Made by a program: the position numbers and the translations under genes. This document shows positions 1 through 11,269 of a DNA stretch of 64,000 nucleotides, in pieces; the first letter of the stretch is position 1; each line of letters begins with the position of its first letter. The notes beneath the pieces were generated by a model, which was given only the letters and a program-made list of their open reading frames with translations, was not told the origin of the DNA and did not search any database. Origin of the DNA: Agarophyton chilense (taxonomy: Eukaryota > Rhodophyta > Florideophyceae > Gracilariales > Gracilariaceae); NCBI GenBank assembly GCA_030374765.1, contig JARGXX010000004.1, forward strand, positions 1,116,001 to 1,180,000. The letters are read 5' to 3'.

Positions 1-533
1 GATTAAGCAAAGTGCATAGAATTCAGGGTGAAGAAATTTCTGAGTCGGCACCGAGATGGAGCCAAATCATACAAGAAGGTGGGTATATAGTACACAGGGT
101 TGAAGATAGTGAGATGAAGATGGAGTGGGAAGCATGCATGAAGAATGCCGAGGATCTGGTGAATCGTATGAAGAAAAGCAGGTCTATCTAATGGCCCGAG
201 GTTCATGGTATGGTCGTATGTTCTATCTGTCTCTCTTTTCAGTTTCCAAGACATAAAATGCAAGGCTGTGAATTTCGACAAGGGATCGGCGTTCAACATT
301 TTACCTCTTGCTGCAGACGGATTATCGAGTGAATACATTCTACCTATCCATTCTATAGAGTTTGTTTCTTTCCCGCTGAACAATGTATCTCCGAGAGATC
401 ACAGTAGTGCGCATCATTTACGTTATTTTCTACTTTCTCACCGCGTTTTCTATATCATGGATCGGAAATGTATCAAGCGCAGAACTCTCCGTTGCGACCC
501 TTTCTGAACAGAGCATTTCTATCGAACTTTTTC

Positions 534-3137
534 CTAAATCTCCTCCTCATCGTCTTCAAAGAGTTGAAACCCACCACTGGAGAGTTCATCATCCTCATCA
601 TCATCAGTGTCATGTCCAATATTTCCCCTTATCACGTTGTCTTTCTCTGGAGTACCTGCCTTACTTACTTCGCGCTTCACTGGTTTGTCGTCATCTTCTT
701 CATTGAGGACAATGCAAAAATGCTTTGAGATAAGGTCCATAATTTCCTTGAAGTCAGTGGAGTAGCAAGCAGCATACGTACAGCGCAATTGCTCATCTTA
801 TCTTTTCATTTGCTTTGCAACCAATCCCAAAAACTTTTCCTCGGACATGGATTTACCAAGCGAACCAGAACGAAACTGATGCAGCATTGATGTGGCGTAG
901 TTCGCGCGCAATGTCATTGTAGTAACTGATTTCAGATCGGGATCTATTTCGCGCATGAACATCTTGATGGAATTTGAAACATTGGCTGTGGTAAGAAAGT
1001 CCCCGTACCGTGAATGCAAGAGAAGTGGCTGACCAGTCTTAGATATCAACTAATCGTTTCTACTGCGATGTAGAAGAATTGGTCGTACTACTTTGACGTG
1101 GAATCGGAGGTATGACACCATCATGCAGGGAAAGTTAACATTCGGAATGTCTAGCGCTCTGGCAGTCTTCTCTGAAAGTGTTTTGATACCGATTGTATTT
1201 CCGCCATTGCCACCAGCCCTCCCCATTTTCTTGAGCTCTTTCTTAGTCGGACACTGAAGTTTTGCGTATGCCTGTGGCCATTGTCCTCCACCGCACAAAG
1301 CAAGGAGAGCTAGAAAGTTGATGCACCATTTGTTGAGGAGCCCTTGGTTCTTTTACATCTCCTGCACGCTCTTCTAATGGCCCTTGCCATTGACATCAGC
1401 CGCAAAATTGTTACAAATACCTGAGAGACGACCTCGCTCAAGCCGAACCCCGCGCTTGATATGATCCTCAGTGACGATCGTATGATTTTGAACGCGTTTC
1501 TCAGCCGCCTGCTTCATTCGAGATTTTTTTCGGGCACTTGTTTTAGTGGCATTGAAGGTTGTACTCAAAAACATCATAACCCTTTCCAAGTCAGAAATCT
1601 TTTCCACATCCGTTACGTACCTCATTCTGGCAAACCTGCACACATTGAGGAGTGTGTTGCACTTTGCAGCCACAGTGCAGCAGGATGCCATGAAAATGAA
1701 GTGGTTGATGAAACACTTCATAAGGTTTTCATTTGAAACACATGAAAACAACGAGTTCTTCCGCCATCCCGAAGATCGGCGCATCACACAAGCAGAAATA
1801 CACCAGCGCATAAACTGCCCGGTGATTGAATTCACCACCATAAAACTGGTCCCACTGGAAACATTCATCAGTTCGCGTGTTTTGTGTTTCAGGGAATAGA
1901 TCTCTTTCAGGTCCTCACAGTTTTCAGGTGTAATTCTGAGACCTGCGTAGGCTGTGAGGCCCTTCCCGACCCTAGGACATTTCTCCTTCAGCAGAACGAT
2001 GGAGCTCGTGAAGAATTCTGGGTCACGAAGGAGTGTATCACGAATCATCATGTGCCACTTTTCTTTGGATGATAATTGTTGCCCTGGATCCTTGTGTGTG
2101 ATCATCAGATCGGGGGCGTTGACGTCGTCTATCTTCCCGTATCCATAAGCACGTCTGGAATTGAATTTCAAACGGTAGATGTCTGCTCGGGAGTGCCAAT
2201 ATGCATCATTCATCTGATCCAGCTCTCTCTCTTGATCTTCGAGAAGACCTGTTAAATCCATGGGTTTTAATTCTTCACCATCATCTGTGTTTTCTGCTTT
2301 AACTCCTTCCTCTTCTCCAATAATATCAACAGTTCTTCCGTCTATGTGGTTCGAGAGCCCCGTTTCATCCTAATTTTCCCCTTCTCCGTCCTCTTCGAAG
2401 TCACTAAAGCTCAAGCGCTGGGGCTTTTCTTTTGACGAAACAAGAACTTTCCCGTCATTTTTTGTATCTCCCACGGGTTTCTCGAATGCAGGCGGCTGTT
2501 CGCCGGAATCACGTGGCGGTAGATAGTGGACATCTTCATGATACTCTCCTTCATCTTCCCATGCTCTCTGCATCTCATCGTGACCGAAATGTGGAGCATG
2601 GTGGGGGTTCCTCATCTTTGTTGTAGATGGAAGCTCGGCAACCACCGACTTCAATCGGTTCTTTCTATTACTCCTTGTCGTATTGCTAGTATTGGGTTCT
2701 AAATCAGACTGGGATGTAAGTGAGGAATACAAAGTGCCTGGTGGGGTTGCCTTATTCTTTTTCTTTCGAGGAGCTTCGTCTTCATTATCGCTTCGTGCAG
2801 CATGGAGAGCTTTTTTCACCTGTTGCATAGACGGGAACTCGGGACCCGCAGATGTCAATCGGTTCTTTCTATTTTTCCTTTCCACAGTGCTCGGATGTGG
2901 AACTGTATCAGACGGGGATCCAAGGGAGGGAGACAGATCATCGGGTGGCGTTGCCTGGTTCTTTTTCTTTAGAGGGCCTTGGTCATCATTTTCGTCTCTT
3001 CTGGATTGTTTTTGGCGGTGTCTTTCCTGTGTTGCCGACTGGCCTTTCCGTCGTGAAAGCTTATAATGTGGTTCTGGAGACTCTGTGTCAGACGAGATTC
3101 CGTAGACGGCGTTAAAAAACCCGGCCGCGTTCGTCAT
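534..3137 (-). pseudogene. Tyrosine-recombinase-like (Crypton-type) mobile gene, five in-frame stops
   Basis: One reading frame runs about 867 codons. It is cut only by stops at 2370-2372 (TAG), 1374-1376 (TAG), 1353-1355 (TAA), 1050-1052 (TAG) and 798-800 (TAA); there is no frameshift. The N-terminal quarter is basic and low complexity with a 68-residue internal duplication. The middle is a charged helical region. The C-terminal third resembles tyrosine-recombinase catalytic domains: GGGQWPQAYAKLQ, then VVRPILLHR, then MTLRANYATSML, which takes the place of the usual HxLRHTxAT box (its His is Thr here), followed by an acidic tail. Such recombinases move Crypton-like and DIRS-like elements; none of the neighbours is recognisably part of the same element. 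The family assignment rests on motifs recalled, not on a search. The start at 3137 is the first Met of the frame. It could alternatively be a domesticated recombinase read through stops, which I think unlikely with mixed TAG and TAA. Confidence 0.6.
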
Positions 3138-4252
3138 CGCTCAAAGTCTGCAAAAAAAATATGGAGAGTTTGGAATGCAGAACGCAACTCTAGGGTTTAG
3201 AAGACGTAAGAACCGGATAATAAAAAAAGAGAGTAAATGCAACAGAAGCCGAAGACACTCATCCCGGGTTGGGGACAATGTTTAAAAGAGAAAAGACTCG
3301 ACTACTACGCTGATGAACACGAGCTGGCTCTGAAATACTTCTTTTCTGCAAAGATGAGAGCATGGACTGTGCGCAGGGAGCACAGGGTACACAAACTGGA
3401 CTTCTCGCTTGTTCCTTACAGAATCTAAATTCACAGTTTATACAGGACGACAACGGCATTGTTGCTTCTACCTTTTCAGTTCATGCCAAAGTGTATGTAC
3501 GCGCGTCAGGTTTGTACCTCTTTAATTTCAATTCCAATATCGCCAACTTGCGCGGGAACTGATGGATCTCATGGGGGGCCCTTTAATTTCTCTTCCAGTA
3601 TATAGGAAGTGGAGGTACCACTTAAGAGGTGTACTCGCCAAAACTGATCTCATATTTGCAGTTTGGAATGTATATCTGATTATGTGGGGAAGACAGAGAG
3701 TTTGTCTGTGCTGCACTGTATACAATCATGGGAAGGACTGTTTAAGATAGGTAACTTCTCCATCTTTGAGGACCATGCATATATTCACGCATTTTCGAAA
3801 CATGTGTCACGCTAGATCCATGCTGTATGACGCTTGAGGTGTTGGCGATCTCGTTTCATTCTAAAAATGGTCAGACATCATTGAAACTAAACTGACAACA
3901 TCTGCATGAAGTCCTAAAACCCCTACGTCTCCTTCTGAGGCGAGAACCAAAGTCCCGATTTCTGCAACTCGTTGTTGTGTTGCCTTTGCAAGCGATTATA
4001 ACGCGAAGAAAAAAGCATGGAGTTGTGCGCGTAGTGCTCAGGTATTTTTTGCCCATCAGCCTACTCTGACATCTTTCTGCTACAAAAAACCATTAGTAGT
4101 ATAGTATAAAAAGCTGATAGGTATTCTAGAACGACTAGACTCATATAAAAGAACAGATTCCAATTTCAAGTCGTAGTTTAGAAAGCCCGCGCCAATTTTG
4201 GGCAAGAATGAAAAACAAAATACAGCAGCGAATGTGAAGAACTCCTTTGTAA
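3138..4252. other. No gene recognised
   Basis: Only short overlapping open frames are present, none with a recognisable motif or coding pattern. I see no RNA gene here. Confidence 0.5.
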
Positions 4253-4363
4253 ACACTGCATGACGCCCATGGCCAGTGTGAGCCATGCAGTGTGACGAGA
4301 ATTGAACCCACGATCTCCGGCGGCGTAGCACAGTGTGCAGGGCCAGTGCACACTGTTCTACGC
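4253..4363. repeat. Two adjacent hairpins with a tRNA-like B box
   Basis: ACACTGCATG at 4253-4262 pairs perfectly with CATGCAGTGT at 4284-4293. Next to it 4323-4339 pairs with 4347-4363 over 17 bases with one mismatch and a 7-base loop. Read on the minus strand, the stretch between them (about 4295-4320) contains GGGTTCAATTC in a context like a tRNA T-arm, but no acceptor stem closes around it. It could be a relic of a tRNA-derived SINE; a functional tRNA is not supported. Confidence 0.5.
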
Positions 4364-4679
4364 CAGCGGATTTCGCTTTGTCAACCATCGATCAGCGGTC
4401 CAATTTAACCTAAAGTGCGGTCTTGCGGTATCCAAATATCCTATGCACAAACCATGGCAACATCGGTATGTGTAAACAAACACGTATCACAGAGCGAGAG
4501 CGGTGGACAACGTGTCGTTGGTGTCCAGCGTGTAGTGAACGTGTAATGTTTGTCCACGGAAGAGTTCGCTACGTGTGCCACGTGTTGTCTAGAATGGAGG
4601 ATAAACTCCTCCATTCCCAATTGGAGGATGGTTGCCACAAAAAATCAACCTCAAATCTGACAAAGATGATGTCCATCTT

Positions 4680-5170
4680 CTGAATCCTGTATAAAACAAA
4701 AAACAACCGAGGAAAAAGAGTAAAACCCCGTAAATCCAGGTATTTCTCATTCCGTAAAACCGATACACCCCTGAAACCCCCGATGAAAACCATCTAAACC
4801 GATAAAACCGGGTGTTTGTTAAACCGTAAATCCGATAAACCCCTAAAAACCCAAATAAAAACCCTTTAAACCTCAAAAACACATTCTCCAATTTCGTCAA
4901 TCCTTATGAAAACCAATAAAACCGGAAAAACACAATTGCTTATATCCTAAAACCCCTGAAAACCATGAAAACCATGGTAAACCTTTTAAACGCAATCTTA
5001 AACCCTTGCAAAACCCTCAAACCAAGAAAGGCTCCCTACAAAACATAGAAAACACAAAAAACCTCGTTAAACACATTTCCTGGTTTCGCATTCTCCTTCG
5101 AAAAACTAATTCCAAATTCCTAAAACCGCGTAAAACAATACGAAAACCGCACTTAAACCGAAAAACCACC
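4680..5170. repeat. Degenerate AAACC/AAACCCC-rich tract
   Basis: The plus strand is strongly A and C rich. AAACC, AAACCC and TAAAACC words recur every 6-15 bases for about 490 bases, with no exact period. It looks like decayed simple-sequence or telomere-like DNA rather than coding sequence; the open frames across it only reflect the composition. Confidence 0.6.
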
Positions 5171-5274
5171 CCTATAGTTATAGTAGAAAGAACCCCAGAG
5201 ACTTTCTACCTTTCTCACCTGACCAACAATAAAGATCGAGCGTAAGCTGTCTGTGAAGCGCCAAATAATCGTCA

Positions 5275-5772
5275 TTATCTAATCACAACGTTCTGAGTCG
5301 AGATTTTGCTCTCATTACTGATGTTTTCATTATTTTCAATCTTTCGAGAACTCTTGCAGGAGTTTTTGACATCTTGATAATGCCAAGACCTCTTTCTATT
5401 TCCTCTCAGTATCCATGGTGTACTAGAATCACATAGCTCTTCATCTGACATTGATTCGTATGTATGGATGTGTTCAAACCCGTTAGTTCGTGTACATTCA
5501 CCCTCTTCCCTTCCTTCACGACCGACCTGATGCTCACGTCTGTCACAATTTGTAGAATGTTGTTGTTCGAGAATAAGAGCCTCACCATCTCTTCGGGAGT
5601 GCATTGGGCTAGTGCAATCGCACGTCCTAGGTGTTTCTCCTTTGATAGCTCCACTTTTCCCACTCACACAGACGTCTCCTTGCATAGTTGTCAGCTTTAT
5701 ATTGGATATGTGTTTAGAAGCCTCAGGAGCAGGCTTCTTATCATTTTGCATGGCCTCCTTGATAGATTCCAT
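5275..5772 (-). CDS. Hypothetical hydrophilic protein, 165 aa
   Basis: An uninterrupted frame from an ATG encodes a charged, Ser/Glu/Lys-rich protein with scattered Cys, no signal peptide and no membrane segment. I recognise no domain. Its composition resembles the non-conserved N-terminal regions of transposon proteins, and it lies between a recombinase relic and a chromodomain relic. It may be a real short gene, an exon, or chance. Confidence 0.25.
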   Translation of the reverse strand: MESIKEAMQNDKKPAPEASKHISNIKLTTMQGDVCVSGKSGAIKGETPRTCDCTSPMHSRRDGEALILEQQHSTNCDRREHQVGREGREEGECTRTNGFEHIHTYESMSDEELCDSSTPWILRGNRKRSWHYQDVKNSCKSSRKIENNENISNESKISTQNVVIR

Positions 5773-7462
5773 TGCAACTCAGTGATTCTGAGCTGCGGCC
5801 AAAACTGGGAATGTATCTTCGACCTATCTCTTTAAGTTCAAAAGTTGAGTTGCGAAATCGTTTCTTACTGAACTATAAGTGCGACTGTCTTGTTCGAGGC
5901 CGAAGAGTTGGCAAAAGAACTGTTGCATCCAATCCTTCAGCGCGTAAGTCATTCCGAGTACATGGGTTAATCATCTTATACTAACTCGTTGACGCAGGGC
6001 TCTAGCTGTTCCTGGTATATGCGATTGAGGACAACCCTTACAGAGATGATGGCTCTAGTTGGAACTCATGGGCGGTCGGTTTCCATCATTTTTCATTTAC
6101 GAAAAGCATTGGGGATGTAAAAAGAACTCGGGGGGCGAGTCTGATCAGAGTGCAGAGATGCTTTCTGTCGTCGTCAAGCGATTACAGATGCATTCATTGA
6201 GGATCCATGGAAAGGACGCTGATTGAGGGTAGTGTTCCGAGCATATATGGGGTTCAGAGCGCTGTCGGGGTTCACCTGCGGCATAGTACGAGACCCCATT
6301 CTGAATAAAAGATACCAGAAGTTTCATAGTGAAAGAGGGCGGTCAGAATCTTTCTTTACATTGTGCTAGAGGATTGAAGGGCCAAACGCACATCGAAAAT
6401 GTTCTTTGCCAGTGATTGCTAGCTTCTATCGACAAGTGCAGGACCGGAGAGGAGGGAAATGAAGAATGACAGGGGATGGCAACGAGGCTAATGGAATGCA
6501 GAACGCTGTGTTTCTTCTGAGGGGAAGAAGCGTTTGTGTCGCAACCTGAGATTTGCCAAGACTTATAAAGATCGGAAAGAGGCTCAGAGTCGGGAACGTC
6601 TTAAATGACTGCGAATTCATACCAAAAAGAAAGTTGAAGTCCAAAAGCAATCTTGGAAAACTTTTAGGTCACGAAAAATTGTAGTAAAGCACTTGATATG
6701 TTTTGAACATTTAACCTTTCTTGCACACTTCCTCCCTAAGTTCATCGTCTTAAAGCAGCCCACCCATCCCATCCTAAGGGCCTGGAAACCGCACATCTGG
6801 TGAAGACGGAAGCCAAGAAACATACCGCTCTTGGAGAGGCCGCTGTGCAGGATTCTAGTGTGTCAGCTGGGAACTAATCCAATTCATCGGAAAACTCTGC
6901 TCGCCAGCCAGAAACGCGAAGCTCAAGTAGACCTGCAAAGCCGGTTCGGCTGACCCGTAAACGGAAGAAGACGACGAGGAACCCCGGGAACACTCTGTCG
7001 TAGGGGTATTACGGCCAGTATCTCCATGGAAACATCCGAAAACACTGGATCAGGAAGTGGTGATTAGACCTCGTTAAGGCGGGTGAGAATTACAGCACAC
7101 GCATGAGGCTTTTTGTGACCATACAACACGGATGAAGCTCACGTACGTGAGCAACACGTGCTGCACGTCTACTGTGGCCACTCCACTAGTAGAAGGGCAA
7201 TCAATGCACAGGGCTCGGTGGAAGTGGCGCTCCGGTCTCCCACTGGGAAAAAAAGGGCTCCTCCGGACTCCAGAGCTCCAGGACTCTCGGTCAAGGTCAC
7301 TCGCATTTGCGTTGGAACGCCCGTGGCGTGAATTGACACCTCTCAGTATCAAGGCAGAAGTTCAACGTCTCCGAACTCGGACACCTTCTCCAAACTCATT
7401 CACCCCCACGGGTAGCACAAAGAGTAGCCATGTCAGTAAAGGGTGAATGAACCGAGGAACAC
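5773..7462. other. Unassigned; possible decayed upstream part of a retroelement
   Basis: No frame longer than about 100 codons has a recognisable motif. Because a chromodomain fragment follows directly, the last few hundred bases may be the eroded integrase tail of the same element, but I cannot show this. Confidence 0.3.
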
Positions 7463-7678
7463 CGTGTATATGCACAGGAGTTTTTGATTGATCTTATCCT
7501 AAAGAACGATGTATCCCCCGAAGGAAAGCAACTGTATCGTATCCGATGGTACGGATATCACTTTGAAGGGGACACTTGGGAGCCAATTGAACACCTTCCG
7601 AGGCCCAAAGTCATATCGTATCACCGAAGGACCAGATCGGCTTTGCCTCCAACCCTGGACAACGCCCAGGTTGGATGA
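7463..7678 (+). pseudogene. Chromodomain relic of a chromovirus
   Basis: The frame reads VYAQEFLIDLIL, then LYRIRWYGY, then WEPIEHLPRP and ends at a stop. This is the standard chromodomain layout: beta strands with the aromatic RW-GY pair, then W-P--HL. Chromodomains at the end of Ty3/gypsy integrases guide insertion to particular chromatin. A similar domain, with the same WYGY, HLP and SYHR words, lies at the end of pol in the chromovirus at 20.8-33.1 kb (about 23785-24000). Upstream the frame is closed by a TGA near 7446 and no integrase core is readable, so this is a fragment. Confidence 0.75.
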
Positions 7679-8430
7679 ACCAAAGCCGGTATAGAACAGT
7701 CCATACGTGGAAGAGTTGCGGTTGACTCTAGTGAACTCGAAGAGTGAGCGGAGGAAAGATAACTCTGCGGAAAGAACAGAAGAGAGAGATTGACATAACG
7801 AATTGTCAGTTCTTCAGACACTATCGTATAACGGTTTTAGAAGTATGGAAAACGTCAACTTAGAATATCCACGAATGGGATAAAACCGAAGAAGAAGCTC
7901 TATATTTGAGAACAGATCCTTGGAAAGGAATACAGAATCAAGAAGTACCACTATTGAGTTTATTGGTTAAGTTTCACCTATGCCCCACAAAAAAGGTCAG
8001 ACCCGAACACCTCGGTGAAGCTACTTAGTCAGTTGTGGGACCAGCACCTCCCGAGGGCGGTTTCTGGTTGAAATGTTGGCTTTATAGCTCTAGGAGGTTT
8101 CCGAAATCGGTTTCTTCCGGTGAGACAAGGACACCGAAAGCACCAAGGTTGGCACGCAGCGCTGCGGCATTGCCCAACACGTTACCTGGATTCGGTGTCA
8201 CAAGCGACCAACCTTCAGGGGCCTGTCGGCTTTCCGTCGGGACATCTGCCACGGCAACATCCGTATTCAGAACGCCAACCAAGGGTAGTGTGTGTCCGCA
8301 GCAGTCCCGTGGTCCAGGCTGGGATCATCCCAATCCATCGGTGGAGCGTTATCTTCAAGAAAGACGAACCCCTCCGGGTGACCAGGGGAACAATGCGTTC
8401 CTGTTGCAATACGTCTGTGTTCTCGGAAAG

Positions 8431-9240
8431 CTAGTATAGGGGGCTAGTTGAGTATGCGGCAAGATATCCGGCAAAAAATCTGCGAAAAATGACGGATTGC
8501 GGATGCAGGGGCAGTTTCTGTTAATTTTTTAGAGTGCCAGCTAGACTTGGAGTTCGATTCTAGAACAAAACCCTGCAAAATTATGAATGGGAAACGAATG
8601 CACAAGCCGCTGCTAGTTTACCATGGATGTATGGATGACAGGCGGTAGACGTGAATAAGGGGGGTGTGGCTCAAACCCCCCACATCAATCAAAACATTAC
8701 CTCCTACAACAACGATCATCTGAGCGAAGGTTGCGTTTCTCTCTCCGAAAATGACAACTCGTAGAAGTCGACCAGTACACTCCCTTCTCTCTCCCTCAAT
8801 CTCTCTCCCCTACGTCCACAATATATATCTTATCATCAACCCTTTCCTTACCCACTCCCTACGACTCTCCACGTTTCGTAGTCCCCACCACAAACTCTTC
8901 CCTCCCTTTCTCCTCTTCCTCACCAACCTTCCCTTACCCACGTCCAACATTCATCCCCGCAACCCTCACAGTCATCAACCCCCACCTTCGCACTCATACT
9001 CTGAGTTCTCGGAGTGCTAGTTTCAGCCGCTAGAAGCGCAAGGGGCATAGAAAATCGTCCAAAATCTCCGAAAAATAACAGATCTGCGATGTGCACGCAA
9101 TAAATTCAAAATTTCCGGAAAACATTCCTTCGCGCATTCAGGCGAATACTGGAAATCGCCAATGCAGAATGGAAGAAAAACAAGTTGCTAGTTTGCACTT
9201 CCTTCAATGGAAGTGAAACGCTAGTTTACTCCCCTTTACC
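8431..9240. repeat. CTAG-rich subterminal repeat region, left
   Basis: GCTAGTTT, GCTAGTAT and CCGCTAG words recur irregularly (for example near 8440, 8613, 9016, 9186 and 9220), separated by TCCGAAAA-like and CTCTCTCC-rich stretches. The same word family recurs at 17940-18152. No gene is recognisable. I take it as the left end of the large KDZ-type domain. Confidence 0.4.
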
Positions 9241-9302
9241 AACCATCACTACACTCCTCAATCACCTCACCATCGGCCTACTACACCCACCATGCCTCGC
9301 CT

Positions 9303-9965
9303 TCAGTAGCACTCCCCGCCCAGTGGCGGCTGCGTTTCCGTCTCCGGGAGCGTTAGCGCATAGAAGTCCTGCGGAAAACTACCACCTTCCTCCTTCCCAG
9401 CTCCACCCCCACCATGCGCCTCCTCCCACTCCAGAGCATTCCACCTCTTCATCTTTTGCTCTGCTAGAATCCTTTCCGCCTCACTCACAGCGGCTCCCAA
9501 AGTCCAGAACCTACCAAAATCCCCCTCCTTCTCCTTCTGCTTTCCCTCGCCCACCTTCACCCTCTTTCTCTCCACCTCCATATCGCTCGTCACAATCGGC
9601 ATCTTCTCCCCAACTCTTCGTTTCCTCTTCTCCACCTGTTGCGTCCCCTCCACATTCTCCACATCCTCCTCACTCTCGGAATACACTCTAATCGCTCCAT
9701 CCCTAACCACCCTGAACCTCGGTGTCACAGGAGACCACCGAAACGCTCTACCACCTCTACCTTTACCTTCCAACTCACTCACCCTCTTCTCCACAGCCTT
9801 CAACCTCGACTGCAACAAATCCTGCTCCGAATTCACTCCCCCCAACTCCCTCACAACAAACTCCTCCACAATCGTCGGCATCCTAGAAACGCCCCTTTCC
9901 ATCTTCACGCCCCATTGAAAGACCAGTCGCCGTCGCGCACCGCAGAAAGATTGACTCCCCACCAC
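9303..9965 (-). CDS. Hypothetical coiled-coil protein, about 220 aa
   Basis: This frame codes a charged protein. Around residues 30-75 there is a likely coiled coil (EEFVVRELGGV... LKAVEKRVSELEGK), followed by an acidic segment (SESEEDVENVEG) and a Lys/Glu-rich helix. The plus strand here is very poor in G, which also keeps a Pro/Ser frame open on the other strand; I prefer the minus frame because its amino-acid pattern looks natural. The N-terminus may lie upstream across an intron, since a start MSGRDSDSSVR at about 10098 precedes a GTGATCGTGAG donor-like site. It lies inside the KDZ domain and may be an accessory gene of that element. Function unknown. Confidence 0.35.
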   Translation of the reverse strand: MVGSQSFCGARRRLVFQWGVKMERGVSRMPTIVEEFVVRELGGVNSEQDLLQSRLKAVEKRVSELEGKGRGGRAFRWSPVTPRFRVVRDGAIRVYSESEEDVENVEGTQQVEKRKRRVGEKMPIVTSDMEVERKRVKVGEGKQKEKEGDFGRFWTLGAAVSEAERILAEQKMKRWNALEWEEAHGGGGAGKEEGGSFPQDFYALTLPETETQPPLGGECY

Positions 9966-10167
9966 TCTCTTTCATCCCCCTTGTCCTCCACTTCCTTCTT
10001 CGAAACCTTCCTTTTCCCCTTCCTCGACCTCGGCGTGGGCGTTGGTTCGATCTCCTCTCACGATCACCTCACGCTCGAATCAGAGTCGCGACCGCTCATC
10101 ACTCCACAAACAACAGAACCGTGTCAACACTACGCAAATCCGAAACAACACACAGATCCACAGCTCC

Positions 10168-10524
10168 TCAGTGCCACCTCAAATTCCCGCGCCCGCTCTC
10201 GCTCTCCCTCACACCCTTACAACCGTTACTCCCAACTCTCTCACCACATCTCCCGATAGCCCCACCGGTCGCATCAACCGCACCCTTAAAAAATGCCTTC
10301 CCCACGACCTTCTTCCCACCATTCGGCATGGTCACCAACAGAGTCACCTGTTCTTCAGATTTCGGCTTCCATGGTGGGGTTCCTACCTTCTTCGCCTCCG
10401 TTGCAGCGCTGCGCGTTGTAGGCGTCGCATTGTTCCCGCTAGAAGCCGTAACAGGCACCTTTGGTCTCCGAGACCTCCGACTGAGGCTTCTGTTCTCGGC
10501 GTTTGCGTTTTTGCGCCGCATCAC
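10168..10524 (-). CDS. Hypothetical basic protein, 118 aa
   Basis: The protein begins MMRRKNANAENRSLSRRSRR and stays rich in Lys, Arg, Gly and Ala, like a nucleic-acid-binding tail. No domain is recognised. It has the same strand and strand composition as the coiled-coil frame just downstream (9303-9965), so the two could be exons or neighbouring genes of one element. Confidence 0.25.
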   Translation of the reverse strand: MMRRKNANAENRSLSRRSRRPKVPVTASSGNNATPTTRSAATEAKKVGTPPWKPKSEEQVTLLVTMPNGGKKVVGKAFFKGAVDATGGAIGRCGERVGSNGCKGVRESESGRGNLRWH

Positions 10525-11269
10525 GTGAGCCTTTCGAGAAGCGCCACGGATCCTTTCTCAGACGGTCGCCAAAAGCAGGGCGCGCTGAGAATGTAAATAG
10601 ACGCTCCTCGGCTACGTAGCCGTTCGAGAGGGGGCACGGAATTGCTTGACCTTTCGACGACGGTCTTGAACAGAAGCCCGCGAAGACAAACAGAATGAAC
10701 GCTGCCACAGTTCCTCTTCGCGTCCGAACGAATCGCTTTGTTTCCGGTTCGTGATCTGGATGTGTTCGCGTCTGGGAGAAACGTATGCGATCACACTTTG
10801 GACACACTCTCTCTATCGCTTTCTCTCACAGCGTATTTGCATCATTGCTGGTGCGCAAAATACCGGTTCGGCGCAGCTGGGCAGATGGTCCTAGTCTGGC
10901 ATTATCGACCGACAATGCCAGACATTGACCCCCAAATTAACCGAAAACCAACATTTCGGGATTCCGTGTCTTCCATTGTCGACCGACAGTGCCAGACATG
11001 GACCATCGGCGCAGCTGCGCGGTTGTGAACTTAGAAGAGTCATCGACCGGTACACTTCGTTCTCCGTTGTAGGCTGCTCGACCATTCTCCTTCACTACAT
11101 CCAACGTCTCCTCAAACGTGAGCCTCCAAGAAATATCGCGAACGGACGTGTTTTGTACCTCTACAGCCAAGAAACATATCTCGCGACGTCCATAGACCCG
11201 AGTGGGGAGCCGGTCATATCAGCGTAGAGGTTGGAAAAACTGGAGAACATATGCTTCTGAGGGTATGAT

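Noticed and set aside
1..507. Overlapping frames at the left edge on both strands
   Set aside because: No motif in any frame and mutual overlap; probably chance.
4260..4345. Functional tRNA gene on the minus strand
   Set aside because: Only a B-box-like word; no acceptor stem or anticodon arm of proper geometry.
9185..9691. 168-codon Pro/Ser frame on the plus strand
   Set aside because: It is the complement of a better-looking coiled-coil frame; pyrimidine-rich DNA keeps it open.
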